A stretch of DNA of 64,000 nucleotides from contig OX326959.1 of assembly GCA_946800325.1 (NCBI GenBank), positions 5,166,501-5,230,500 of the forward strand. The letters run 5' to 3'. The position numbers were made by a program, and so were the translations under genes. The DNA comes from Luzula sylvatica. Lineage: Eukaryota; Streptophyta; Magnoliopsida; Poales; Juncaceae. Within the stretch, counting starts at the first letter, position 1; every line of letters starts with the position of its first letter. This document shows positions 23,436 to 32,975 of this stretch, one piece after another. The notes below the pieces were generated by a model. That model was not told the DNA's origin. It saw only the letters and a list, made by a program, of their open reading frames with translations, and made no database searches.

Positions 23436-24460
23436 TATATTCATGATAAATGACGGTATTTTAGTAAAATTTGAGAGATATAAGAGTGTAGCAAAATTAT
23501 CACCACAAAAAATGGCGATAAGCTAATCCTTTTTTTTTTTACCCCTATTCTCTTTTATCCTTCTTAATTTTATGCATGTTTGGGAAAAAATAAAGTAACT
23601 TATACCCACTTTCTTGATGCCAAACACCACCCAATTGTTTTGTGGTTCAAACTATGCATGAGTTTTAGTCTTTGTTCCTACTGGTTCTACCATCTTTAAT
23701 TTTTACAACATTTTTACTCTTTGTTCTTCCTACTGGTTAGTCCTTTCTGTTTGTGAATTAAAAAGGAAAATTGAAAAAAATAAAGTATTATTGTCTAAAT
23801 TCCAAAAACGGACCTAATGATCTGAAACCCGATTGATTTGTAACTCGAATCTCACAAGCCAAATGTCATGTCTAATTCATTCGACAGTAAATTGAATTAT
23901 GATTTAAGTTCAAACTCGAACAATGTTCGAATCTACATATTACAGATTATAGAGAATATTACTATTAAATTAAGTAATTTAATTGTAATGTTCGAATCTA
24001 CATAATAACGTCGAATTGTTGTGCGAAATGTTGCCCCCGCAAAAAAATTCAACATATATTCATTATCAACTGAAAAATAAACTAAAATATATTCAGTCTA
24101 TTCAAAACTGTACTTGTACATTTTTAAAAAACAAAATTTTCAATTTAAGTTTATTTCACTTTGAAATAGAGTTGAAAATGAAATGGAGAGGAGAGTCCTT
24201 TTGTTTTGAAATAAACTAACGAAATAGGTTTTTATTCGAACCACAAACAGACTACCTTACCAAGCCTCCATAGTTGCCAAAGTCGTCTTTACTCCAATTT
24301 GCCAGAGGAAGAAAATATTATCCTTCCCCCACAACTCATCATCACGTTCTCTATATTACTAATTAACATCCTTAATTAACAAAAAATACACAATTAACAG
24401 TTAACTAATATTAATTATTAACTGTTAGATTGGCATATCTATTTCCAACTGTAAGATTGT
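23436..24460. other. spacer between rps17 and CNL-1
   Basis: No gene. 23640-23790 and 23818-23960 align with 31760-32110 and 32148-32330 of unit 2 (shared words such as tactctttgttcttcctact and acctaatgatctgaaaccc), showing the duplication covers non-coding DNA. The rest is AT-rich and specific to unit 1. Confidence 0.6.
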
Positions 24461-24466
24461 AGAGCT

Positions 24467-24595
24467 TTGGCAATGGGTGAGGTGGGGTGGAGTTTCTACC
24501 ATGTTTCCCGGCGCGACAACACAAAGGCTGACACGTTAGCACTGAGAGCAAGGATTACCAATGTTTTGTTGAAAGGAACTAATATTCCGTCTTGA
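24467..24595 (+). pseudogene. remnant of a retroelement RNase H domain
   Basis: An open stretch without a start encodes FYHVSRRDNTKADTLALRAR and ends at TGA 24593-24595. The pattern His-Val-x-Arg-x-x-Asn-x-x-Ala-Asp-x-Leu-Ala is the C-terminal signature of plant non-LTR RNase H domains. Nothing else of the domain is present, and the segment is absent from the matching part of unit 2, so it is a dead fragment inserted into, or kept only in, unit 1. Confidence 0.6.
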
Positions 24596-24765
24596 AGGCT
24601 TAATTTAGTTTATATAGCCGAACTTTTGATTGTCACGTAAGTTAATGCGTAATGTTCTACATAATGTAATGTGACTAATGTTATTAATATAGTAGCCTAA
24701 GGGCCTTTTTGCAACAATTTTTTTTTTATTAATTATTAACTGTTAACTGTTAATTCATGTGTATG

Positions 24766-24766
<1 letters not shown>

Positions 24767-24809
<43 letters not shown>
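24767..24809. repeat. (TA)n microsatellite
   Basis: About 21 TA repeats directly left of the MITE copy 2 target site. It occurs only in unit 1. Confidence 0.9.
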
Positions 24810-24813
<4 letters not shown>

Positions 24814-24818
24814 TAATT

Positions 24819-25050
24819 GGGGAGTGCTATGATAGACCCATTTTCTTATAATGGACCCATTTTTTTAAAAAAAAAATTCGAATATTTGTGAAATAATAAT
24901 ATTTTTTGTAAGATTCTAGTGTATATTTATCATTTAATGTTATTCAAAACATAAATTTTGTAGAATTAATTAATAAATAGCTAAAATTCTTAAAATATTT
25001 TTTTGAAAATAGGTCCATGATAAGAAAATGGATCTATCACAGCACTCCCC
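24819..25050. mobile_element. MITE family A, copy 2, in the CNL-1 promoter
   Basis: A 232-bp element with TIRs: left ggggagtgctatgatagacc; the right end reversed and complemented is ggggagtgctgtgatagatc. It is flanked by a perfect 9-bp repeat taattaatt (24810-24818, 25051-25059). The interior matches copy 1 at 6318-6547. It ends 288 bp before the CNL-1 ATG and is absent upstream of CNL-2, so it inserted after the duplication or was lost from unit 2. Confidence 0.88.
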
Positions 25051-25149
25051 TAATTAATTACATGTTAATTGAGTATTTTATATTAATTATTTGTTAATTA
25101 AGTATGTTAATTACGGATATAGAGGATCTACTAATACATTCTGGGGAAA

Positions 25150-25338
25150 GGGTAAATGTACTCTTTGCTTAACTGCTTGATTCCGAAAGAAAATACTCAG
25201 CCACATCAGCTTAAAAATATCTTCTCGGCCCTTAAGTCCCCTCTCTCTCTCTCTATTTGCCTAACCGCTTGATTCTGAATTTTCTTTACTCCTATTTGTC
25301 AAAGTCTTCTCTCTCTCTCTCTCTCTCTCTCTCTGAAC
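25150..25338 (+). promoter_or_regulatory. CNL-1 5' leader with (CT)n tract
   Basis: A CT run at about 25307-25334 stops four bases before the ATG at 25339. The upstream word ctcagccacatcagcttaaa is shared with the CNL-2 leader (two copies there), so it belongs to the ancestral leader or promoter. Confidence 0.5.
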
Positions 25339-28300
25339 ATGGCAGATCTAATTCTATCACCTCTGATCAAGATCGTGATTGAGAAGGCGGGGAATTCTCT
25401 CGTGCAGCAGATCGGGGAGATGTGGGGCGTCGATGACCAGCGCGAGAGGATTCAACAAAAGCTGATCTCGATTCAGGCTATACTGGCCAATGCCGAGGAC
25501 CGGAGCACCACCAGTCCGGCCGTGAAATCGTTTCTGCTCAATCTCAGATCTGCTGCCTACGATGCTGATGATGTGCTCGATGAGTTTCGGTACGAAAAAC
25601 TGCGACAAGATGCTGTGAAAGCTGGTCAAAAGACTGGAAATGGAATTAATTTCTTCTTCGGAGATAATCCGGTCATGTTTCGCTATAAGATGAGCAAGAA
25701 GTTGAAGAATGTTGTTCGGAGGATTGATGATCTTGTAACCGAGATGGACAAATTTAAATTTATTGAAGGCACTCAAGTGCAAGCTTTTGAACGACCTAGA
25801 ACGTACTCGTATGTGGAAGCTTCGGAAGTGGTGGGGCGAGATGATGATAAAGAGACGATAATTGGGTTATTGCTAGACGAAGGTAGCGACGAGAATATAA
25901 CGATCCTTCCCGTGGTGGGCATGGGAGGGATCGGTAAAACCACTTTAGCTCAATTGGTCTGCAATGATCATAGAGTGAAGCAACATTTTGGGACACCGTT
26001 ATGGGTATGCGTGTCAGATGAGTTTAATGTGGGTTTTTTGGCCAAGTCAATCATTGAGTTGGTTGAGCCGGGAGATTGCAAATTGCCCAAGGACAACGTG
26101 GAGTTGTTACAACGCCGTCTTAGAGAAGTGTTGGATGAGAAACGGTATTTAATTGTATTGGATGATGTTTGGAATGAAAATATTGATAAATGGGAACAAT
26201 TTAAAGCATTGTTGGGATGTGGCCGGCGTGGCTCCGCGATAATCGTAACTACTCGGAGTAGTAGAGTAGCCTCCATAATGGGTACGAGAAACCCTTGTTT
26301 TTTAAGTGAATTGAGTGGCACCGACATGTGGACCATATTCAAGAGAAGGGCGTTTGGTATGGGGGTAGAGGAAAGCGAAGACCTCGTAAAAATCGGGGAG
26401 AAGTTGGTGGAGAGGTGTTGCGGGTCACCATTGGCTGCTAAAGCTCTGGGTGCGTTAATGAGTTCCAAAAATGATGCGGGTGAATGGCAAATTATATTGG
26501 ATCGAAAGGAGAGTTGGGGTAATACAACCGAGGAGAGTGGAGTGTTAGATGTGCTGAGATTGAGCTATAATCACTTACCCCCTTACGCGAAGCAGTGTTT
26601 TGTATTTTGTACCATATATCCAAAGGATTATGCGATGGATAAAGATACCTTAATCCATATGTGGATGGCTAATGGCTTCATTCCGGACGACGGGACTACA
26701 AATTTTGAAGAGAAAGGTAATGAGATTTTTAACCATTTGGTTTGGGGATCCTTCTTTCAAGATATCGAGCATCTTTGTCGGTCTTATTATTATCGGCCTC
26801 AGACCAAGTACAGTTATCTTAGCATTACTAGATTCAAGATGCATGATCTTATGCATGATCTTGGCCAATCCGTTTCCGGGAATTATAATTTGACCTTAAA
26901 CAAATTAGCTGGAAACACAAGAAAATCAATGGATGTTCGTAATTTGTTAATGATGGAATCCGAACATGTTAATTTAGATGAGGTGTCAAGAATATTTCCA
27001 AATATACGAACCCTTGTGGATTCATGGTGCTCACGCCATATGTTTGGTAGATTCTCAAAAAACAACTCCCTAAGGGTAATCCGTGCATACAATGCAAGTA
27101 TAATTGACTCAAATACAATGAAGCATTTGAGATATCTTGATCTCAAACATGGCCAATTTAAAACATTACCCGAATCAATAACCACACTATATAATTTGGA
27201 GACTTTAGATCTCACGAATTGCTGGGATCTTACCCAATTACCATTTGGTATGAGATACATGGTTAGTCTTAGGCATTTATACATTGATGAATGCTTGAGT
27301 TTGGAACGTATGCCACCAGGTCTTGGTGATTTGAGTAATTTAAGAACACTGACAAAGTATATTGTAACCAACCACTCACGATGCGGTCTTAGTGAGATTA
27401 AAAGTTTAAATCTTGGTGGCACTCTAAAACTATCCAATCTAAAACTAGTGAGAGACGCAACAAATGCAAAAGAGGCTAATTTACTTTCCAAGTCACGTAT
27501 AAAAATTTTGGAACTAAATTGGAGCACTTTTTATGAAGAAAGTGTTGCCCATAATGCCAAGGAAGTGATGGAAACTCTAGTCCCTTGTGGACGATTAAGG
27601 GTACTAGAAGTAAAAGGATATTGTTGTGTTGAATTTCCTCTTTGGATGTCAGATTATCTCATTTTAAAAAATTTGATTGAACTTTATTTAGTATCTTGCG
27701 AAATCAACTCCCTTCCCGCAGTATGGCAACTTCCTTCTCTTCAGATTCTAGAGTTGCGTCATATGCCAAAGTTGACACATTTTTATAATCATACTTCCAT
27801 GAATAACAGAGAGGACAGCGTGTCATTCATGTTTCCAGCATTGAAAAGGTTGCATCTTGTGAATCTTAAGAATTTGGAAAAATGGGAAGAAAATAGTGAA
27901 AGTGAGACAGAAATATTAGTTTTCCCCCATCTTGTTGACCTAAAAATTTATCTATGTCAAAAGTTACTAAAACTACGCAAAATTCCAATGATAAATGAGA
28001 GAACTATTGTGGGCAAACATGTACTAAATCATTCCTTATTTACACGGGTTTCTCTTGAAAGCCTAAATACAGTAGTATGGGATGACATTACACCACCAGA
28101 GATGGATGATGATGTTAATTTTGAGTCATCTCTTCGTCATTTGGAGATAAAATCTTGTGATTCCTTCTTCTCATGTTGGGTTTCACGATATCCTCTAAAT
28201 TTTTTGATATCTTTTCCATTTCTTGAGAGGTTGGAACTCAATCGTTGTTTTACTATGGTGTTTTGGCCGGAGAAGGAGTTTCAAAGCTTAAACTGTTTGA

Positions 28301-28878
28301 AAATACTAATAATTATATCTTTCGCGAACCTAACTGGTTCATCACCTCCCACCCAATCAGCAACAACATTTGATTATGAGGTGTTGCCGCAACTAGAGTA
28401 CCTAGAATTCGTCCACTGCCCTTGTTTGGTGGAATTCCCAAAATGTACCAGTTTGTTTCTAAAAACTATTAAACTTTCGAATTGCAATAACCTCACGTCT
28501 TTACCAGAAACATTAGGTCATGTGGAAATACTAAAAATTAATTACATGGAGTGGGAATCAATTCCACTAAACTTGGAGTGCCTTCTATCCTTGAAGTCTC
28601 TTAAAATTCACAGTTGCAGAGAGCTAGTGTCCTTATCTGATACTGTAGGTTCCCTAACTTCACTATGTGATTTGATAATTCGGGATTGTTATAAAATAGC
28701 AGAATTGCCCCAGTCTTTTCGATGTCTAAAGAGACTCCACATTGAGGATTGCCTCCCTGAATTGGAGAAAAATTTTCGGAATGGGGGCGAGTACATGGAC
28801 TTGATTTTCTCCATTCCCACTGTGACAATAAATTTGAAAAGGATAGATGCTAATTCGCTCCATGAAAAAATCGACTAG
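25339..28878 (+). CDS. CC-NB-ARC-LRR disease resistance protein (CNL-1, RGA-like)
   Basis: Single exon, 1179 residues. An Rx-type coiled coil occupies about 1-150 (YDADDVLDEFRYEKLRQ is the EDVID-like site). NB-ARC: P-loop GMGGIGKTT at about 194, Walker B YLIVLDDVWNE at about 270, RNBS-B GSAIIVTTRSSRVA, a GLPL motif changed to CGSPLAAKALG, RNBS-D CFVFCTIYPKDY and MHDLMHDLG at about 501. The rest is an irregular LRR domain from about 550. Such intracellular receptors bind ADP at rest and sense pathogen effectors directly or through guarded proteins. The first 430 residues are almost identical to CNL-2 at 32976; the LRR region is clearly more diverged. A sixth A in a run near the end (gaaaaaatcgactag, about 28863-28878) shifts the frame and stops it about 25 codons earlier than CNL-2. 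No break in NB-ARC. Pathogen target unknown. Confidence 0.95.
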   Translation: MADLILSPLIKIVIEKAGNSLVQQIGEMWGVDDQRERIQQKLISIQAILANAEDRSTTSPAVKSFLLNLRSAAYDADDVLDEFRYEKLRQDAVKAGQKTGNGINFFFGDNPVMFRYKMSKKLKNVVRRIDDLVTEMDKFKFIEGTQVQAFERPRTYSYVEASEVVGRDDDKETIIGLLLDEGSDENITILPVVGMGGIGKTTLAQLVCNDHRVKQHFGTPLWVCVSDEFNVGFLAKSIIELVEPGDCKLPKDNVELLQRRLREVLDEKRYLIVLDDVWNENIDKWEQFKALLGCGRRGSAIIVTTRSSRVASIMGTRNPCFLSELSGTDMWTIFKRRAFGMGVEESEDLVKIGEKLVERCCGSPLAAKALGALMSSKNDAGEWQIILDRKESWGNTTEESGVLDVLRLSYNHLPPYAKQCFVFCTIYPKDYAMDKDTLIHMWMANGFIPDDGTTNFEEKGNEIFNHLVWGSFFQDIEHLCRSYYYRPQTKYSYLSITRFKMHDLMHDLGQSVSGNYNLTLNKLAGNTRKSMDVRNLLMMESEHVNLDEVSRIFPNIRTLVDSWCSRHMFGRFSKNNSLRVIRAYNASIIDSNTMKHLRYLDLKHGQFKTLPESITTLYNLETLDLTNCWDLTQLPFGMRYMVSLRHLYIDECLSLERMPPGLGDLSNLRTLTKYIVTNHSRCGLSEIKSLNLGGTLKLSNLKLVRDATNAKEANLLSKSRIKILELNWSTFYEESVAHNAKEVMETLVPCGRLRVLEVKGYCCVEFPLWMSDYLILKNLIELYLVSCEINSLPAVWQLPSLQILELRHMPKLTHFYNHTSMNNREDSVSFMFPALKRLHLVNLKNLEKWEENSESETEILVFPHLVDLKIYLCQKLLKLRKIPMINERTIVGKHVLNHSLFTRVSLESLNTVVWDDITPPEMDDDVNFESSLRHLEIKSCDSFFSCWVSRYPLNFLISFPFLERLELNRCFTMVFWPEKEFQSLNCLKILIIISFANLTGSSPPTQSATTFDYEVLPQLEYLEFVHCPCLVEFPKCTSLFLKTIKLSNCNNLTSLPETLGHVEILKINYMEWESIPLNLECLLSLKSLKIHSCRELVSLSDTVGSLTSLCDLIIRDCYKIAELPQSFRCLKRLHIEDCLPELEKNFRNGGEYMDLIFSIPTVTINLKRIDANSLHEKID

Positions 28879-29664
28879 GAATAAATCTCATCAGTTCCAT
28901 TGTTCCCTCTTGCGAAAGTAGTTGCAGAACCCGACCTTTTGATGCGTGATTTATTATAGCACGTTTATCGAGATGAATAAATAATAGTTTACTCTATTTT
29001 GAGGAATTATATGAAGACGATTGTTGATTGTGACCTAAAGTTTGTATGATGTTTTTAAATTTTTTTTTTCCTTGTCTAAGAAGACATTGTTGCATGTGCT
29101 CTGATTTATGGTTCTATATTGAGTTCCCTTTCTGTTTTTTTATTGCATGCATAAGTGTTAATGATGTTTATTTCCTTGTATTTTTTTTGTTTGATTACTT
29201 ATGGTGGATAAATTTCAGAAACATCATGACAATTTTTTTTTGTCAATTGAATTTAAGAATGCCTCCAGCCTCTCCATCTGAAATCGCCGAATTACCCATT
29301 TCATCATAATTCACCCACATCCTATTTTGTACTTTTTGAAATGATTCTGGCTTTATCACCGTAAAGGGTTTATTTATTAATTTTCGGGATTATATCCATT
29401 AAAACAGTCAATCTAACACTGAGAAATTCAACAATAACATTTCTGTTTAAAAATTTCTTAGAAATAAAAGTTTTATCTTTTTTATTTAAATTTTTTGCAA
29501 TCTGCAAATCTTCCAATAAAAATCAAGCTATACTAGTTCGAAAATAATATCATCGTAAAAAAAGTAAAACTCGATAGAAATTATTGTGCAACAAAATACT
29601 CAACATGTAAGCTACTACATACATACAAGTACAACAAACCCTTTCTTACACATTATACTCTCTC
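28879..29664. other. spacer between CNL-1 and the PSI1 pseudogene
   Basis: Non-coding, but collinear with 36591-37325 of unit 2 almost throughout (for example acatcctattttgtactttt in both). The first 60 bases are the former C-terminal coding part of the CNL, lost by the one-base shift. Confidence 0.7.
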
Positions 29665-31242
29665 TCATAACTTTCTCACACCATCAACCCTATCGATCAA
29701 ATCCAAAGCCTTGCCCCGATCCAACTCGAAATCTATAACGGGTACCATAAACCCTCCTTCCCTTTGATTACTCCTAACCCGACAGGAGAATGATTATTAC
29801 TCTTACTCAACCTATCATACTTACAAAGCCTACTTCCTCCCCCGATTCTAAACTCTTGACTCTTACTTATCCCCGGAACGAACCTCCTATACGTCACCTC
29901 TCTCAGCATGTCCTCGTCCTCCGCCGTCAGCGCGGATTTCGATGCAGAATTGTTATTATTCGCTCTTCCTATTATTATTCCTTTTTGGGTGGGGGAGCGG
30001 ATCGGGGATTTTATCGGGGAACGGGTCCCGCCCGGTTTGGAAAGGCTGATTAAATGGTGGAGATGGATGACGAGGTCGAGTATGTTGGATTCGGTTTTGG
30101 ATTTATCTGCGTGGTAGAGAGTTTCGATTCGGGTCAACTCTGTTTGGCCGCTCGCCTTTCTGAACTCGGATCTAGAATTTAATAAATTAGTATTTATTTA
30201 TGTAAGGGTATATTTGATATTATTATGTTTTGGTGAACCTACCCTGTGTTAGCCCACTCGCCCACCCATCCAAATCCATGGTGTGCCCTGATATATACAT
30301 AAACAAATAAAAAAATTAGATTCATTAATTAATAAATAAATAATAATTAATTAATTTACCTAGTGGTATTATTGGCAAAAGGAACGAGCCAAAAAATATA
30401 AAAAATATATAAAAAAAAATATATAAAAAAAATATATAAAAAAAATTGTAAAATAAGGACGTTGTATTAATAAAATATGTAAATTGAGAGTTGATAAGTA
30501 GTACCTCTTCTTTGATTTCGTAAGTTAGTAAACGAGTACGTAAGGCTGATTTGACGCCAGGTGGCAGTCCCTGGTACAATGAATCTCTTGTGTTTGGGGT
30601 ACCGAACTTGACCTAGATACCTTCATTAATACACCCATAATAATTAATATACTTTCATTAACAAAAATACTACAAACTCATAACTAATCCACAGAAATAA
30701 CCCCGAAGAATAAATTAACATACAAGAATGCATGTGGGTCCTACATAAGAGTTTCCATAGAAATAATTTCGGGACTAGTTCGGTGGATGGATTATGTATG
30801 TGTAGTCTTTTCCCTTTCATTAATAACTAATTATCATAAAGTTGAGGGACCAAATTGTAAATAGAACTTACAAGAGTGTCGATTTGGCAAATTATGTTAG
30901 CATAGTGTAGAGCAAATCCAGCTGGACCTAATCTCGTACTCGATATTTCATATGAATCTACAAGGAAATATATAAAATTTCAGGGGTATATATGTAAAAT
31001 TCCACAAAATAATTTGAATAGTAATATTTTAGTGGGCTTCAATGAAAATTACCAGCAATACCAAATGCATAGTGTATTTCTATTTTCTAGACGAAGGAAA
31101 TGTACTATATGATATATCTACAAGCTTCTCCATAACCTAAAAATAAATTAAATTAAATTGCTTCATATAAATCAAGAAAAAGTCTTTAATAAAACTAGTT
31201 TATTTTTGTGTTATGAATTTATAATCAGATTTATAAATACCT
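29665..31242 (-). pseudogene. PSI1-like DUF668 gene, 3' half only (duplicate copy)
   Basis: The minus-strand copy corresponds to exons 7-12 of the intact gene at 37326-40145. Exon 12 is at 29665-30170, exon 11 near 30243-30287, exon 9 near 30505-30621, exon 8 near 30854-30940, and exon 7 near 31053-31137. Exons 1-6 are missing because the duplication border cuts at 31240-31243. Exon 10 is mostly gone: after gaacgagcca the sequence turns into ataaaaaa repeats (30395-30450) where the intact gene encodes IKSEMEKTLRWLV. One base is missing at about 29783 (cgacagg against cgaacagg), shifting the last 45 codons so the frame stops at 29733. With no promoter, start or N-terminal half it cannot make PSI1. 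Confidence 0.9.
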
Positions 31243-31285
31243 CGCCATCTCTTCCGTTCAACCCAAAACCAATCGATTCGATCGC

Positions 31286-31609
31286 ATGGTTACAAACCTC
31301 AAACCCATTCACGGCAAGGTGATAACCACCGTAAACGACAAGACCGTCACCGTGCTAGTCTATCAATATCGCGTTTATCCCAAATACCTGGTGCGCCGGA
31401 GATACAAGAGGAGATACCAAGCTCACGACCCTGAGAATAAGTTCCAACTCGGCGATATAGTCACCCTTAAGAAATGCAGGCCGATTAGTAAAACTAAGCA
31501 TTACGTCGCCGTGGATTACGAGACTCCACACCCAAAACCAATTGCACAGAATGAAGACGAAGAAAATGAAGACGGTGTGCTTGGTTTGCCTCTTGAATCC
31601 TCGCAGTGA
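31286..31609 (+). pseudogene. rps17 duplicate lacking its transit peptide
   Basis: 107 codons, nearly identical to codons 31-137 of the gene at 22123 (differences include Arg to Pro in PHPKPIAQ and Asp to Glu in EENED). The frame is intact, but the duplication border removes the promoter, leader and first 15-16 codons of the transit peptide. Translation could only start at the internal Met that corresponds to Met31. Upstream is PSI1 intron DNA. If expressed, the protein would stay in the cytosol. I treat it as a 5'-truncated pseudogene whose reading frame is still open, probably because it is young. Confidence 0.8.
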
Positions 31610-31627
31610 AGGTTGTATTCGTTCCAA

Positions 31628-32777
31628 ATTTGAATCTTTGTTTGTATTTTGGTTTTAATTTCGTGTCAGTTGAACTTATTCGAACATGTTCTTGGCTTCA
31701 ATTTTCAATTTCAGCATGTAATTTGGGTTTATTTTATGTACACTAAGTACTTCAATTGTTTTATGGTTCAAACTACACATGAGTTTTAGTCCCACCTTTG
31801 CTTGATTGAGAGAAAAATCGAAGTTTTTTTAGAGGAGAGTGAAGAGAGTGAAATACCGGACCGTGTGGCGGCAGTCTGTAACTCTAAGCTAAGCCATTTG
31901 GTTGGACCGGAGTTGTGGATGGTATGAGAAATTGTGTGTAATTTAGGGGTGATTATCAATTTCTCTCTCTCTGAATTGTTATCCCTCTTTCTTGCGCTGG
32001 TTCTACGGCCACCTTTAATTTTTACAATATTTTTACTCTTTGTTCTTCCTACTGGGTTAGTCCTTTCTGTTTGTGAATTAAAAAGGAAATTTTTTTTTGA
32101 AAAAAAAAAATTGAAAAAAAATGAATTGTGTCTGAACTGCAAAATAGACCTAATGATCTGAAACCCAATTGATTTGTAGCTCTAATTGTCGCGAATGCCA
32201 TGTCTAATTCATTCGATAATGTAGAAAAAAATGACTTCACATATATATGACAAATTACTAAATAAATTATGATTTTAAGTTCGAACTCGAACAATGTTCG
32301 AATCTACAGATCCTTGTATCTACATATTACAGATTATAGAGAGTATCACTATAAAATAATTGAATTGTAATTTCCCTAGTTAATTGCGATGAAGTATCCA
32401 TTGACCCGCCATATGCTTTGTCTTGAGGTATGTTTTCTTCGCGTGTTTTTTTTGCCGTTGAAGATTCTTGCGTTCATGCGGTTGAGAAGAAAGAGGCGTC
32501 CCTTGAGGATCTCGTGCTTCCGTTGTATGAAAATTGGAAAAAATAATATATGTTTTTAAAATTGTAAAATATATTCACTTAAATTTTCTATTTATTTTAA
32601 GTTTTATAATCATATTTTTAATATTTTAACTTTTAACTTTTTTATTTATTTTAAATAATTTTCTTTTCTTTGGGATCATATGGGCCTAACCATAGAGGAT
32701 TAGAATTGGCCTAACTGCCTGAGAATATAAAACGTGGATGAGAATATTAATGAATTTTCATTATCCTAATTTCCTAA
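31628..32777. other. spacer between truncated rps17 and CNL-2
   Basis: No gene. It aligns in pieces with 22555-22680, 23637-23790 and 23818-23960 of unit 1. 31795-31980 has no match in unit 1. The AT array, RNase H scrap, TA run and MITE of unit 1 are all missing here. Confidence 0.6.
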
Positions 32778-32896
32778 AGCAGAACTGAGCAAAGAAAATT
32801 CTCAGCCACAACAGCATAAAAATATCCTCTAGCAGAACTGAGCAAAGAAAATTCTCAAAGAAAATTCTCAGCCACAGCAGCATAAAAATATCCTCT
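32778..32896 (+). repeat. tandem duplication in the CNL-2 leader/promoter
   Basis: The 53-bp unit at 32778-32830 (agcagaactgagcaaagaaa ... ataaaaatatcctct) is repeated at 32831-32896, where 13 extra bases (caaagaaaattct) are themselves doubled. CNL-1 has only one, more diverged unit at about 25185-25225. It lies 80-200 bp before the CNL-2 ATG. Confidence 0.85.
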
Positions 32897-32975
32897 CTCT
32901 TGGTTCTGAACACACACTGCCTAACTCCCCCCCTCTCTCTTCTCTCTTTCCTACTGAAGATCGAGTGAGCATACC

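Larger units (their letters stand above)
22167..31243. repeat. tandem segmental duplication, unit 1 (rps17 - CNL-1 - truncated PSI1)
   Basis: Unit 1 starts inside the rps17 coding region (cctc at 22167-22170) and ends in the former PSI1 exon 6/intron 6 border (cctc at 31240-31243). It is collinear with 31240-38753: rps17 body and 3' flank, the ggacctaatgatctgaaaccc spacer word, the CNL gene and its 3' flank, and the PSI1 3' exons match in order and strand. It is about 1.6 kb longer than unit 2, mainly from an AT-rich array (22838-23435), a retroelement scrap and MITE upstream of CNL-1, and a segment in the PSI1 part. Confidence 0.93.

Noticed and set aside
25357..27527. Several antisense ORFs of 66-214 codons opposite CNL-1 (and the same opposite CNL-2)
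   Set aside because: They are shadows of the conserved sense frame; the sense protein has all NLR motifs.
29046..29309. 87-codon ORF after CNL-1
   Set aside because: The matching region in unit 2 does not keep it open; composition is that of an AT-rich spacer.
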